The position numbers were made by a program, and so were the translations under genes. This document shows positions 44,672 through 55,484 of a DNA stretch of 64,000 nt, in pieces. How positions within the stretch are numbered: the first letter of the stretch is position 1; each line of letters starts with the position of its first letter. Below the pieces are notes generated by a model, which worked only from the letters and a program-made list of their open reading frames with translations, searched no databases and was not told the DNA's origin. Origin of the DNA: Mesorhizobium loti (GTDB lineage Bacteria; Pseudomonadota; Alphaproteobacteria; Rhizobiales; Rhizobiaceae); assembly GCF_002858745.1 (NCBI RefSeq), contig NZ_PJRO01000011.1, forward strand, positions 1 through 64,000. The letters are read 5' to 3'.

Positions 44672-45664
44672 ATGCCGGATTATGACGTTCTGTGCATTGG
44701 CAATGCCATTGTCGACATCATCGCCCAGTGCGATGAAGCTTTCCTCGCCGACAACGGCATCATCAAGGGCGCGATGAACCTGATCGACGCCGAGCGTGCC
44801 GAGCTGCTCTATCGCCGCATGGGTCCGGCCGTGGAAGCGTCCGGCGGCAGCGCCGGCAACACGGCGGCGGGCATTGCCAGCTTTGGCGGCCGCTCCGCCT
44901 ATTTCGGCAAGGTCTCCAGGGATCATCTCGGCGAGATTTTCACCCACGACATCCACGCCCAGGGCGTTGCTTTCGACACGAAGCCGCTGATCGGCACACC
45001 ACCCACGGCGCGATCGATGATCTTCGTCACCCCGGATGGCGAGCGCTCGATGAACACCTATCTTGGCGCCTGTGTCGAACTCGGCCCCGAGGATGTCGAA
45101 GCCGACAAGGCGGCCGGCGCAGCCGTGACCTATTTCGAAGGCTACCTGTGGGATCCGCCACGCGCCAAGGAAGCCATTCGGCTCACCGCCCAGCATGCCC
45201 ACGCTGCTGGCCGCCAGGTCTCGATGTCGCTGTCGGACAGTTTCTGCGTCGACCGCTACCGCGCCGAATTCCTCGACCTGATGCGTTCACGCACGGTCGA
45301 CATCATTTTCGCCAACAGCCACGAGATCAAGTCGCTTTACCAGACGTCGTCTTTCGACGAGGCGCTGGCGCAGATCCGCAAGGATTGCCGCATCGCCGCT
45401 GTCACCCGGTCGGAGAAGGGCTCGGTCATCGTCAATGGCGACGACACCTTCGTCATCGAAGCGACGAAGATCAGCGAGCTGGTTGACACCACCGGCGCTG
45501 GCGACCTCTACGCCGCTGGCTTCCTGCATGGCTATACCAAGGGCCACGATCTCAAGACCTGCGGCGACCTCGGTTCGCTGGCTGCAGGCCTGGTCATCCA
45601 GCAGATCGGCCCGCGGCCGCGCCAGAACCTCAAGCGTGAGGCTGAACAGGCAGGGCTGGGTTAA
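44672..45664 (+). CDS. Adenosine kinase (PfkB family)
   Basis: A 330-residue ribokinase-family protein. It has GNAIVDIIAQCDEAFL (about 10-25), GGSAGNTAAGIASFGGRSAYFGKV (about 57-80, the first PfkB signature) and DTTGAGDLYAAGFLHGY (about 271-287) with the catalytic Asp and anion hole. It phosphorylates adenosine, or possibly another nucleoside or sugar. Repeat copy C right after the stop folds into a terminator-like hairpin with a T-rich tail. Confidence 0.88.
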   Translation: MPDYDVLCIGNAIVDIIAQCDEAFLADNGIIKGAMNLIDAERAELLYRRMGPAVEASGGSAGNTAAGIASFGGRSAYFGKVSRDHLGEIFTHDIHAQGVAFDTKPLIGTPPTARSMIFVTPDGERSMNTYLGACVELGPEDVEADKAAGAAVTYFEGYLWDPPRAKEAIRLTAQHAHAAGRQVSMSLSDSFCVDRYRAEFLDLMRSRTVDIIFANSHEIKSLYQTSSFDEALAQIRKDCRIAAVTRSEKGSVIVNGDDTFVIEATKISELVDTTGAGDLYAAGFLHGYTKGHDLKTCGDLGSLAAGLVIQQIGPRPRQNLKREAEQAGLG

Positions 45665-45665
45665 C

Positions 45666-45758
45666 CTAGAGCGTTTCCGGTTCTTCGGAAACGCTCTAAC
45701 TTTTTGTTTTGCGCAATTCCGGACGGAAAACCGCTACGCACTTTTCCTGGAACTGCTT
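45666..45758. repeat. Intergenic palindromic repeat, copy C (inverted)
   Basis: The reverse complement of copies A and B, 93 bp. It starts with a perfect hairpin GAGCGTTTCCG-(GTTCTT)-CGGAAACGCTC followed by a T-rich run, so it may act as the terminator of the adenosine kinase gene. It ends just 19 bp before the histidine phosphatase gene. Confidence 0.9.
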
Positions 45759-45777
45759 AACCAGCAAGGATCAGGTC

Positions 45778-46356
45778 ATGGCCAGCCCCTACCCCGAAAT
45801 CACCCTGGTGCGGCACGGCGAGACCGAATGGAGCGCCAGCGGCAAGCACACCGGCCGCAGCGACATTCCGCTGACCGCCAAAGGCGAAGACGCTGCCCGT
45901 AAGCTTGGTGAGCGGTTGCGGGACAAACCCTTCACCGCGATCTGGTCGAGTCCGTCTTCACGCGCTCGCCGCACTGCCGAACTGGCCGGTTTCGGTACCG
46001 CCGAAATCAAACCCGACCTCGCCGAATGGGACTATGGCGCCTACGAAGGTTTGAAGACCAAGGAAATCTTGGTCGAGCGCCCAGGTTGGAGCCTGTTCAG
46101 CGACGGCTGCCCGGATGGCGAGAGCGTGACGCAAGCCGGTGAGCGCGCCGATCGTGTCGTGACGGCGCTGCGTGAAGTGGGCAGCAATATGCTGCTGTTT
46201 TCCTCCGCTCATTTCCTGCGCACACTCACCGCGCGCTGGCTCGGCCTGCCGGCATCGCAGGGCGCGCTGTTCGTGCTCGATACGGCAAGCATCTCGATTC
46301 TCGGCTACGAACACGACATGGGTGAACCGGTGGTGCGCCGCTGGAACCAAACTTAG
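45778..46356 (+). CDS. Histidine phosphatase (phosphoglycerate mutase-like) family protein
   Basis: A 192-residue protein with the catalytic LVRHGETEW (His13), SPSSRARRTAEL (about 59-70) and the second-site His in the SAHFLRTL stretch near residue 145; GEWDYGAYEG-like AEWDYGAYEG carries the acid Glu. It is likely a broad-specificity phosphatase rather than a glycolytic mutase. An AAGGA site precedes the ATG at 45778; the longer frame begins inside repeat copy C and is not real. Repeats C and D flank it. Confidence 0.88.
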   Translation: MASPYPEITLVRHGETEWSASGKHTGRSDIPLTAKGEDAARKLGERLRDKPFTAIWSSPSSRARRTAELAGFGTAEIKPDLAEWDYGAYEGLKTKEILVERPGWSLFSDGCPDGESVTQAGERADRVVTALREVGSNMLLFSSAHFLRTLTARWLGLPASQGALFVLDTASISILGYEHDMGEPVVRRWNQT

Positions 46357-46418
46357 AGCGTTTTCGCTTTTGTCGGAAAGCTCTAGAACCACTGCGCACT
46401 TTTTGCCGGAATTGCTCT
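46354..46418. repeat. Degenerate palindromic repeat, copy D
   Basis: A shortened and diverged relative of copy C in the same orientation: GAGCGTTTTCGCTTTTGTCGGAAAGCTC followed by GCGCACTTTTTGCCGGAATTGCTC. It overlaps the stop codon of the phosphatase gene and precedes the convergent LysR gene. Confidence 0.75.
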
Positions 46419-46434
46419 GGCGTGCTGCCGTCCT

Positions 46435-47382
46435 CTATGAGGTGGCGGCGACGGATTCCGGCCGGGCAAGCACTTCGCAGCGGTCGGCGAACAGCCGTTC
46501 CGACAGGAAATCAACGAACACCCTGACTTTGGGCGACAACTGGCGATTGGATGGCCACAGCAACCGGAACTGGCCAGGCGCGTCGAGATAGCGGTCGAGC
46601 AGGGTCACCAGCTCACCCCTGGCAAGCGGCCCACGCACCAGGAAATCCGGCATGCAGCCAATGCCGAGACCGGCGAGTGTGGCGCCGCGCAGCGCTTCCA
46701 TATTGTTGCAGGTCAGAACGATCCTGGGACGCGGTTCCGCTTCGCTGGCCGGCAGGACGAGCGGCCAGTCATAGAGCTTGCCGCTGTTTGGAAAGCGGAA
46801 GCGGACCGAGTGGTGGCGGTCGAGATCGCGCGGACAGGCGGGTGTGCCGCAGCGCTCCAGATAGGCAGGTGATGCGCACAAAAGTTGCTGGAAGGGCCTG
46901 AGCGCTCGCGTCATCAGCCGGGAATCCGGCAGGTCGCCACTGCGGAGCGCGACATCGACGCCTTCATCGATCAGGTCGACGATGCGGTCGTTGAAATCGA
47001 GGTCGAGCTCGACCTCGGGATACCGCCGGGCGAATTCCGGCAGCACCGGCAGGAAAAGGTGATAACTCACCACGGGCGCGCTGACTTTCAGGCGCCCGCG
47101 CGGCGTCTCGATCGCCTCAGCCAGCATCGCCTGGGCATCGTCGAGATCGTCCAGCACGCGTCGGCAGCGCTCATGAAACAGGCGGCCCTCTTCGGTCAGT
47201 CTCAGGCTGCGCGTCGAGCGCTGCAGCAGGCGAACCCCCAGTTGCTCCTCCAGTCTGGTCACCGCCTTGCCGACTGCCGATGGCGATAACCGCAACACGC
47301 GTGCTGCGGCGACGAAGCTGCCGAGATCGGCAGTGCGCACGAAAGCGGCAAGTCCGCTCAGCCGGTCCAGCGAACGATCCAT
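46435..47382 (-). CDS. LysR family transcriptional regulator
   Basis: A 315-residue LysR regulator. The N-terminal winged helix (about 5-65) has LSGLAAFVRTADLGSFVAAARVLRLSPSAVGKAVTRLEEQLG; the C-terminal periplasmic-binding-like effector domain spans about 90-300. The start is ATG 47382 with a GGAG upstream, or ATG 47400, which adds six residues. It is divergent from the MFS gene starting at 47526, so control of that exporter is the natural inference. Confidence 0.92.
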   Translation of the reverse strand: MDRSLDRLSGLAAFVRTADLGSFVAAARVLRLSPSAVGKAVTRLEEQLGVRLLQRSTRSLRLTEEGRLFHERCRRVLDDLDDAQAMLAEAIETPRGRLKVSAPVVSYHLFLPVLPEFARRYPEVELDLDFNDRIVDLIDEGVDVALRSGDLPDSRLMTRALRPFQQLLCASPAYLERCGTPACPRDLDRHHSVRFRFPNSGKLYDWPLVLPASEAEPRPRIVLTCNNMEALRGATLAGLGIGCMPDFLVRGPLARGELVTLLDRYLDAPGQFRLLWPSNRQLSPKVRVFVDFLSERLFADRCEVLARPESVAATS

Positions 47383-47525
47383 TCGAGCGTTTTTCTCCAT
47401 GATGACCGGAATGGAAGCGGCATTCAGCTTCGATTGACGCGAATTTATCATGAACGGGTCTTTCAACAAGCCCGCCAGTGGTTCGCGCAAAGCGACGCCG
47501 CTGGAGCGGAAACCCAGTGGACATC

Positions 47526-49058
47526 ATGGCAAATTCGAAAAAGGCCCCGGGCGCGGCCGAAAAAGCACTTGTTCTCGTCGCGGTGTGCCTGGCGGCGCTC
47601 TCCATGCCGCTCACCTTTACCGGGCCGGCCGTAGCGCTTCCGGCGATCGGCCGCGCACTTGGCGGCAGCCCGATCGCATTGAGTTGGGTGACCAACGCCT
47701 TCATGCTGACTTTCGGCTCCTCGCTGATGGCAGCCGGCGCGCTGGCCGACGCCTATGGTCGCAAGCGCATGTTCCTGACCGGCGTGGCCATCTTCGGCCT
47801 GTTCTCGGCTCTTGCTTCGGTCTCCCCCTCGATCTTCTGGCTCGACCTTGCCCGTGCGGCGCAAGGCGTGGCGGCCGCGCTTGCCTTCGCCGGCGGCGCT
47901 GCGGCTCTTGCCCAGGAATTCGAGGGGGCTGCCCGCATGCGTGTCTTTTCCATGCTTGGTACTTCCTTCGGCATCGGCCTCTCTTTCGGCCCGATCACCT
48001 CAGGCCTGCTGATCGACGCCTTCGGCTGGGCCTCGATCTTCCTGCCGGTGGTCGCTGCCGCGGCACTTTCTTTCTTCATTGCCGCTCGCTTCATGCGCGA
48101 AAGCCGCGATCCTGCCGCGACCGGCCTCGACTGGCCGGGAGCAGTCAGCTTCACCGCCGCACTCGCTCTGCTCACCTACGGCTTCCTCAAGGCCCCCGAG
48201 GCCGGCTGGGGCGATCCGGCGGTAGTCGGCCTGCTCATCGGTGCCGTGCTGTTCTTCGCTGCTTTCGGCATCATCGAGCGCAGGGTGGCGCGGCCGATGC
48301 TCGATCTTTCTTTGTTCCGCTATCCGCGTTTCGTCGGCGTGCAGCTGCTGGCCGCAGCACCTGCCTATGCCTTCGTGGTCTTGCTGGTGCTGCTGCCCGT
48401 CCGCTTTGTCGGTGTCGACGGCATGAGTGAAATCGCCGCCGGTCGCCTGATGATCGCGCTGTCGGCACCGCTGCTGGTTCTGCCGTTGGTCGCTGGCTGG
48501 CTCAAGCGCTGGCTGCCGGACTCGGTGCTGTGCGCTGCCGGCCTCGTTGTTTCCGCTGCCGGCCTGTTCTGGCTGTCCGGCGTGCCGGCTGGTGCGCCTG
48601 CCGCGGCACTGGTCCTGCCCATGCTCGCCATCGGCGTCGGCATCAGCCTGCCCTGGGGACTGATGGACGGGCTCGCTGTTTCGGTGGTGCCGACCGAGCG
48701 TGCCGGCATGGCCACCGGCATCTTCAACACCACCCGCGTCGCCGGCGAAGGCCTGGCGCTGGCCGTGGTCAGCGCAGTGCTGTCGGCGCTGACGGCAGGT
48801 CACCTCACCAGTGCCGGGCTTGGCCAGCCTGAGAAACTGGTCGCGGCCGCGCAGCGTCTTGTCACCGGCGATCTCCCGGCAGCACAAGTGCTGCTGCCGG
48901 ACGCCGGCCATGACCAGCTGGTGGCGCAGTACGGCCTCGCCTTCTCCAGTTTGCTGGTCGTGCTCACCATCATCACGATCGTGACGGCGGTCGTGGTCTT
49001 CCTGTTCATGGGGCGTAAGGCGGGAGAAAAGGTGGTGGCCGAAGTTGCCGAGGCGTGA
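47526..49058 (+). CDS. MFS drug-efflux transporter, DHA2 (14-helix) type
   Basis: A 510-residue permease with about 14 membrane helices. LADAYGRKRMFLTG (about 75-88) is MFS motif A and LGTSFGIGLSFGPITSGLLIDAFGWASIF (about 137-165) carries the antiporter motif C type GP. This fits DHA2 proton-coupled drug exporters. The ATG at 47526 follows TGGACATC with a weak ribosome site; a longer frame upstream runs into the LysR promoter. It is divergent from the LysR gene. Confidence 0.88.
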   Translation: MANSKKAPGAAEKALVLVAVCLAALSMPLTFTGPAVALPAIGRALGGSPIALSWVTNAFMLTFGSSLMAAGALADAYGRKRMFLTGVAIFGLFSALASVSPSIFWLDLARAAQGVAAALAFAGGAAALAQEFEGAARMRVFSMLGTSFGIGLSFGPITSGLLIDAFGWASIFLPVVAAAALSFFIAARFMRESRDPAATGLDWPGAVSFTAALALLTYGFLKAPEAGWGDPAVVGLLIGAVLFFAAFGIIERRVARPMLDLSLFRYPRFVGVQLLAAAPAYAFVVLLVLLPVRFVGVDGMSEIAAGRLMIALSAPLLVLPLVAGWLKRWLPDSVLCAAGLVVSAAGLFWLSGVPAGAPAAALVLPMLAIGVGISLPWGLMDGLAVSVVPTERAGMATGIFNTTRVAGEGLALAVVSAVLSALTAGHLTSAGLGQPEKLVAAAQRLVTGDLPAAQVLLPDAGHDQLVAQYGLAFSSLLVVLTIITIVTAVVVFLFMGRKAGEKVVAEVAEA

Positions 49059-49069
49059 GAGCGGCCAGG

Positions 49070-49537
49070 TTACCCCGCCGTCCATCCCTTCTCGCGCAGT
49101 GCGGCAGCGACTTCCCTGCGCTGGTCGAGCTTGATGTAGAGCAATTCGACATCGTCATGGTCGCGCACGGTGAGATGTTTGCCCGCGATCATCGCCGTGC
49201 GCACCTGTGAGCGTGCGAAGCGGTGGCGTTTGTCACCCTTCTGCACGACCAGTTCGCTGGCCGAAACACTGACCGTCGGCTCGTCATGCACGATCAGGAA
49301 GCCGCCGCCAATGCCGAGCAGGCTACCGATGATGGCGAGCGCCCAAGGCGACAGTTTCTGGCCGATCGTCAGCGCAAGCCGGAGCGGTTCTTCCCAGGGC
49401 ACCCATGGCAATTGCAGCAGCCAGCCGGCGAGGTCGGGCAGGAAGGCTACGAATGCGCCACCACCGATCACCGTCGCCACGAAGACGGCGATCTGGTCGG
49501 TGCGGTTCATTTCGATGACGATGGCTTCGTCGGTCAT
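49070..49537 (-). CDS. Small membrane protein, YqeB-like
   Basis: A 155-residue protein with two predicted membrane helices (about 12-30 and 55-75) and a soluble C-terminal part (about 80-155) that looks like the PH-like domain of YqeB proteins: LVVQKGDKRHRFARSQVRTAMIAGKHLTVRD. Function is unknown. A GTG at 49549 would add four residues. It is convergent with the MFS gene, with 11 bp between stops, and 54 bp downstream of the malic enzyme stop. Confidence 0.65.
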   Translation of the reverse strand: MTDEAIVIEMNRTDQIAVFVATVIGGGAFVAFLPDLAGWLLQLPWVPWEEPLRLALTIGQKLSPWALAIIGSLLGIGGGFLIVHDEPTVSVSASELVVQKGDKRHRFARSQVRTAMIAGKHLTVRDHDDVELLYIKLDQRREVAAALREKGWTAG

Positions 49538-49591
49538 AAAAATGGACACTTCGGTGGAAAGATCCTTCTCCCATATGGGAGAAGGAAAAAC

Positions 49592-51877
<2,286 letters not shown>

Positions 51878-52007
51878 GCTTTTGTTTCTTCCCCTTCGGC
51901 GTGCCTGAGGCGCGCTCAATTTCTTTGTGGAGCGTTCGGGATTAAGGCTACACTTCGGGTGAGTAAAGCGCCAAGCAATTGCCTTCGGATTTTTTGGAAA
52001 CAGTTTC

Positions 52008-54746
52008 TTGAACGACGAAACCCCCATCGCCACGGAAGACAGCGCGCCGCTGGCAACGGGCGCGGCGCCAGTGCCTGCAACAGCCGGCGCCACGCCGATG
52101 ATGGAGCAGTATCTCGAGATCAAGGCGGCGAATGCGGATTCGCTGCTGTTTTATCGCATGGGCGATTTCTATGAGCTGTTCTTCGACGACGCCGAGAAGG
52201 CGAGCCAGGCGTTGGGCATCGTGCTCACCAAGCGTGGCAAGCACCAGGGCGCCGAGATTCCGATGTGCGGCGTGCCGGTGCATGCCGCTGACGATTATCT
52301 GCAGAAGCTGATCGGGCTCGGGTTCCGCGTCGCGGTGTGCGAGCAGATCGAAGATCCGGCCGAAGCCAAGAAGCGCGGTTCGAAATCGGTGGTCAAGCGT
52401 GACGTCGTCCGCCTTGTCACGCCAGGTACCATCACTGAAGACAAGCTGCTGGCACCGTCGGAATCGAGCTTCCTGATGACACTGGGCAGGGTCAAGGGCG
52501 GCGCCGAACAAAGCTTTGCGCTGGCCTGGATCGAGATTTCCACCGGCGTCTTCCGTGTCGCCGAAACCAATGCCGAGCGCCTGCTGGCCGACATCTTTCG
52601 CGTCGACCCGCGCGAGCTTATCGTTGCCGAACCGGTTTTCTATGACCCCGAGCTGAAGCCTGTTTTCGACGTGCTTGGCCGTGTCGCCAGTCCGCAACCG
52701 GGCAGCCTGTTCGATTCGGCTTCGGCAACGGCGCGCATCGCCCGTTTTTTCAATGTGGCGACACCGGACGCCTTCGGCGCCTTCAGCCGTGCCGAGCTTT
52801 CCGCCATCTCCGGCGCGATCGCCTACGTCGAGAAGACGCAGAAGGCCGAGCGCCCGCCGCTGTCGCGCCCGGAGCGGGAGGAAAACGGCGCGACACTGTT
52901 CATCGATCCGGCAACGCGCGCCAATCTGGAACTCCTGCGCACGCTTTCCGGCAACCGTGAGGGTTCCCTGTTCAAGGCGATCGATCGCACCGTCACCGGC
53001 GGTGGCGCGCGGCTGCTGGCCGACCGGCTGATGGCGCCTTTGACCGATGCGGTTGCAATCGGAGCGCGGCTCGATTCGGTTTCGTTCTTCCGCGACGAGA
53101 CGCGTCTTGCCGAGGCACTAAGGCTGGCGCTGAAAGGCGTCGCCGACATGCCGCGTGCGCTGTCGCGACTGGCGCTGAACCGTGGCGGCCCGCGCGATCT
53201 CGGCGCGCTGCGCGCCGGCTTCCACGCCGCCGGCGAAATCGCACAAGTCTTCGCACGTGTCGCGCCGCCTGCCGAATTGACCACAGCGCTGGCCGCGATC
53301 GGCGCCTTGCCGAAGCCGCTTGCCGAACATCTCGCTGGCGCCCTGGCCGATGAACTGCCGTTGCTGAAACGTGACGGTGGCTTTCTGCGCGGCGGCTACG
53401 ATGCCGAGCTCGACGAGATGCGGGCGCTGCGCGATGAAACGCGCAAGGTCATCGCCGGCATGGAGCGTGACCTGGTCGAGGAGACCGGCATCCGCTCGCT
53501 CAAGATCCGGCATAACAACGTGCTGGGTTATTACATCGAGGTGACGGTCAACCACCAGGCGATCATGACCGGCACCGACGAAGCCAAGGCGCGCTTCATC
53601 CACCGCCAGACCATGGCCAATGCCATGCGTTTCACCACCACGGAACTGGCAGGGCTGGAAACCAGGATCGCCAACGCTGCCGACCGTGCGCTGGCCATCG
53701 AACTCACCGCTTTCGACCGGCTGCTTGCCGAAGTCGTGGCCGCGGCGGACGCCATCCGTGCCGGCGCAGACGCGTTGGCCGTGCTCGATGTGTCGGCCGC
53801 GCTCGCCGCCTTGTCGGTGAGCGAGAACTGGTGCCGCCCGCAGGTCGATGCCTCTCTTGCCTTCGAAGTGGTCGGTGGTCGCCATCCCGTGGTGGAGCAG
53901 GCGTTGCGTCGCACCGGCGAAGGGCCGTTCGTCGCCAATGATTGCGATCTCTCGCCGGAAGGCGATGCCAAAAACGGCGCCATCTGGCTGCTCACCGGCC
54001 CGAACATGGGTGGTAAGTCGACCTTTCTGCGTCAGAATGCGCTGATCGCAATCCTGGCTCAGACCGGCTCCTTCGTGCCTGCGGCAAGCGTCCACATCGG
54101 GGTGGTCGATCGCCTGTTTTCCCGTGTCGGCGCCTCTGACGATCTCGCGCGCGGCCGCTCGACCTTCATGGTCGAAATGGTCGAGACTGCTGCCATCCTC
54201 AATCAGGCCGGCGAGCGCGCGCTGGTCATCCTGGATGAAATCGGCCGCGGCACCGCCACCTTCGACGGTCTGTCGATCGCCTGGGCGGCGGTCGAATATC
54301 TGCATGAGAAGAACCGCTGCCGTTCGATCTTCGCCACGCATTTCCATGAGATGACGGCGCTGAGCAACAAGCTTGGCCGGCTGCACAACGTCACCATGCG
54401 GGTCAAGGAATGGGAGGGCGACGTCGTTTTCCTGCACGAGGTCGGCAAGGGAGCAGCCGATCGCAGCTACGGTGTTCAGGTAGCGCGGCTTGCCGGTCTG
54501 CCCGAGGCGGTGGTGGCGCGTGCCAAGCAGGTGTTGCACCAGCTGGAGGAAGGCGAAACCTCCGGCAAGGCCGACCGGCTGGTCGATGATCTGCCGCTGT
54601 TTTCGGTGGCGGTGAGGCGGGAAGCGCCCAAGCCGGCCAAGACCGATGCGCTAGGCGAAGCACTGGCCGCGATCAGCCCCGACGAGATGACGCCGCGCGA
54701 GGCGCTGGAAGCGCTCTACCGGCTGAAGGGGCTGATCGATCGGTAA
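52008..54746 (+). CDS. mutS: DNA mismatch repair protein MutS
   Basis: Recognises mismatches and recruits MutL. The 912-residue product has the mismatch-reading FYRMGDFYELFFDDA (about 48-62, the Phe-x-Glu type), the clamp and lever domains, Walker A GPNMGGKST (about 664-672), DEIGRGTATFDG and the ATHFHEM segment. The start is TTG 52008; the next in-frame ATGs lie about 30 codons later. glnD, the usual downstream neighbour in rhizobia, is not here. Confidence 0.95.
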   Translation: MNDETPIATEDSAPLATGAAPVPATAGATPMMEQYLEIKAANADSLLFYRMGDFYELFFDDAEKASQALGIVLTKRGKHQGAEIPMCGVPVHAADDYLQKLIGLGFRVAVCEQIEDPAEAKKRGSKSVVKRDVVRLVTPGTITEDKLLAPSESSFLMTLGRVKGGAEQSFALAWIEISTGVFRVAETNAERLLADIFRVDPRELIVAEPVFYDPELKPVFDVLGRVASPQPGSLFDSASATARIARFFNVATPDAFGAFSRAELSAISGAIAYVEKTQKAERPPLSRPEREENGATLFIDPATRANLELLRTLSGNREGSLFKAIDRTVTGGGARLLADRLMAPLTDAVAIGARLDSVSFFRDETRLAEALRLALKGVADMPRALSRLALNRGGPRDLGALRAGFHAAGEIAQVFARVAPPAELTTALAAIGALPKPLAEHLAGALADELPLLKRDGGFLRGGYDAELDEMRALRDETRKVIAGMERDLVEETGIRSLKIRHNNVLGYYIEVTVNHQAIMTGTDEAKARFIHRQTMANAMRFTTTELAGLETRIANAADRALAIELTAFDRLLAEVVAAADAIRAGADALAVLDVSAALAALSVSENWCRPQVDASLAFEVVGGRHPVVEQALRRTGEGPFVANDCDLSPEGDAKNGAIWLLTGPNMGGKSTFLRQNALIAILAQTGSFVPAASVHIGVVDRLFSRVGASDDLARGRSTFMVEMVETAAILNQAGERALVILDEIGRGTATFDGLSIAWAAVEYLHEKNRCRSIFATHFHEMTALSNKLGRLHNVTMRVKEWEGDVVFLHEVGKGAADRSYGVQVARLAGLPEAVVARAKQVLHQLEEGETSGKADRLVDDLPLFSVAVRREAPKPAKTDALGEALAAISPDEMTPREALEALYRLKGLIDR

Positions 54747-54792
54747 GGATATCCTGGAGGTCGGTCAGCGCAGCATTCCGGCTGGGGACTGC

Positions 54793-54960
54793 GTGCTCGA
54801 AACGGTCGATTTCAGCCTCCTCGATACGGCGGCGCTGAACGCGCGAAAGATGAGAGGCCCGGCTCAATATCTGGATGATGCCGTCTCACGTGCCCGTCGG
54901 TTCATCGAGCGCGCCGATCATGCAAGTGCCTTCGCGAAGGCACTGGCCACCGCAGAATGA
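54793..54960 (+). CDS. Possible small ORF or gene remnant after mutS
   Basis: In the 311-bp gap between mutS and the next gene, a GTG-started frame of 55 codons has GGGGA at ribosome-site distance. It keeps normal high-GC codon use and ends at TGA 54960. The predicted peptide (VLETVDFSLLDTAALNARKM at its start) is helical and acidic-basic mixed, and I do not recognise it. The frame is also open upstream through the mutS end, so it could be the 3' part of a lost gene. Low confidence. Confidence 0.3.
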   Translation: MLETVDFSLLDTAALNARKMRGPAQYLDDAVSRARRFIERADHASAFAKALATAE

Positions 54961-55057
54961 GAGCGGTCGCTGGACCAGGCCATTAAAAAGCATTCAGGAA
55001 CAATTCAGATGCCGCTATGTTAGCTCCCGTTGCGGGGAGCGCAGATTGGAGGAACCA

Positions 55058-55390
55058 ATGGATCGACGGTTATTTCTAACGGGAATGCTCGGCGTCGCTG
55101 GTGCCGCAGCCATGGTGACGATCATGCGTCCGGGCGAGGCAATCGCGGGTGTGCCGACGGCGCGCGGCGGCATACTGGATGAGCTGGAAAAGTCCGATGC
55201 AGAGGCGGCTGTGTTCGATGATGAGACCGGCGCCGATGTCGAACTCGCCTATCACCGTCCAGGGCATCGGCCCGGGCGCAGGCCTTGGGGCGGGCGCCCC
55301 CGGTGGCGGCGTGTCTGCCGCCGCGTTTACCGTCGCGGTCGCTGGCAGGTTCGTTGCTGGCGCGAGCGCGTCTGGGGCGGCCGATGGTAA
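55058..55390 (+). CDS. Arginine-rich protamine-like protein with Tat signal
   Basis: A 110-residue protein. The N-terminus is a twin-arginine signal (MDRRLFLTGMLGVAG, then a hydrophobic stretch and an AIA cleavage site near residue 30). The mature part has a short acidic half (about 37-65, ILDELEKSDAEAAVFDDE) and then a strongly basic tail rich in Arg, Trp, Pro and Gly (about 66-110, e.g. RPGHRPGRRPWGGRPRW), with two Cys. GGAGGA precedes the ATG. Function unknown; the charge layout suggests binding to anionic ligands such as nucleic acid, LPS or phospholipid. Confidence 0.72.
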   Translation: MDRRLFLTGMLGVAGAAAMVTIMRPGEAIAGVPTARGGILDELEKSDAEAAVFDDETGADVELAYHRPGHRPGRRPWGGRPRWRRVCRRVYRRGRWQVRCWRERVWGGRW

Positions 55391-55395
55391 CAGTG

Positions 55396-55421
55396 AAAAC
55401 CCCGGCTTTGGCCGGGGTTTT
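55396..55421. terminator. Rho-independent terminator after the arginine-rich protein gene
   Basis: A perfect 11-bp stem AAAACCCCGGC/GCCGGGGTTTT (55396-55406 with 55411-55421) around a TTTG loop, with T-rich sequence following. It sits between this gene and the convergent MHYT-GGDEF-EAL gene. Confidence 0.94.
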
Positions 55422-55484
55422 GTTTTCTGCTATGAGCGCAGCTGGATCGGTTCGTATGAGTCATGCCCGATCGGTGCGCCCGCA

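Noticed and set aside
46354..46418. Repeat copy D as a dedicated terminator of the phosphatase gene
   Set aside because: Its stem is imperfect and lacks a T-run in the right place; it is better described as a degenerate repeat.
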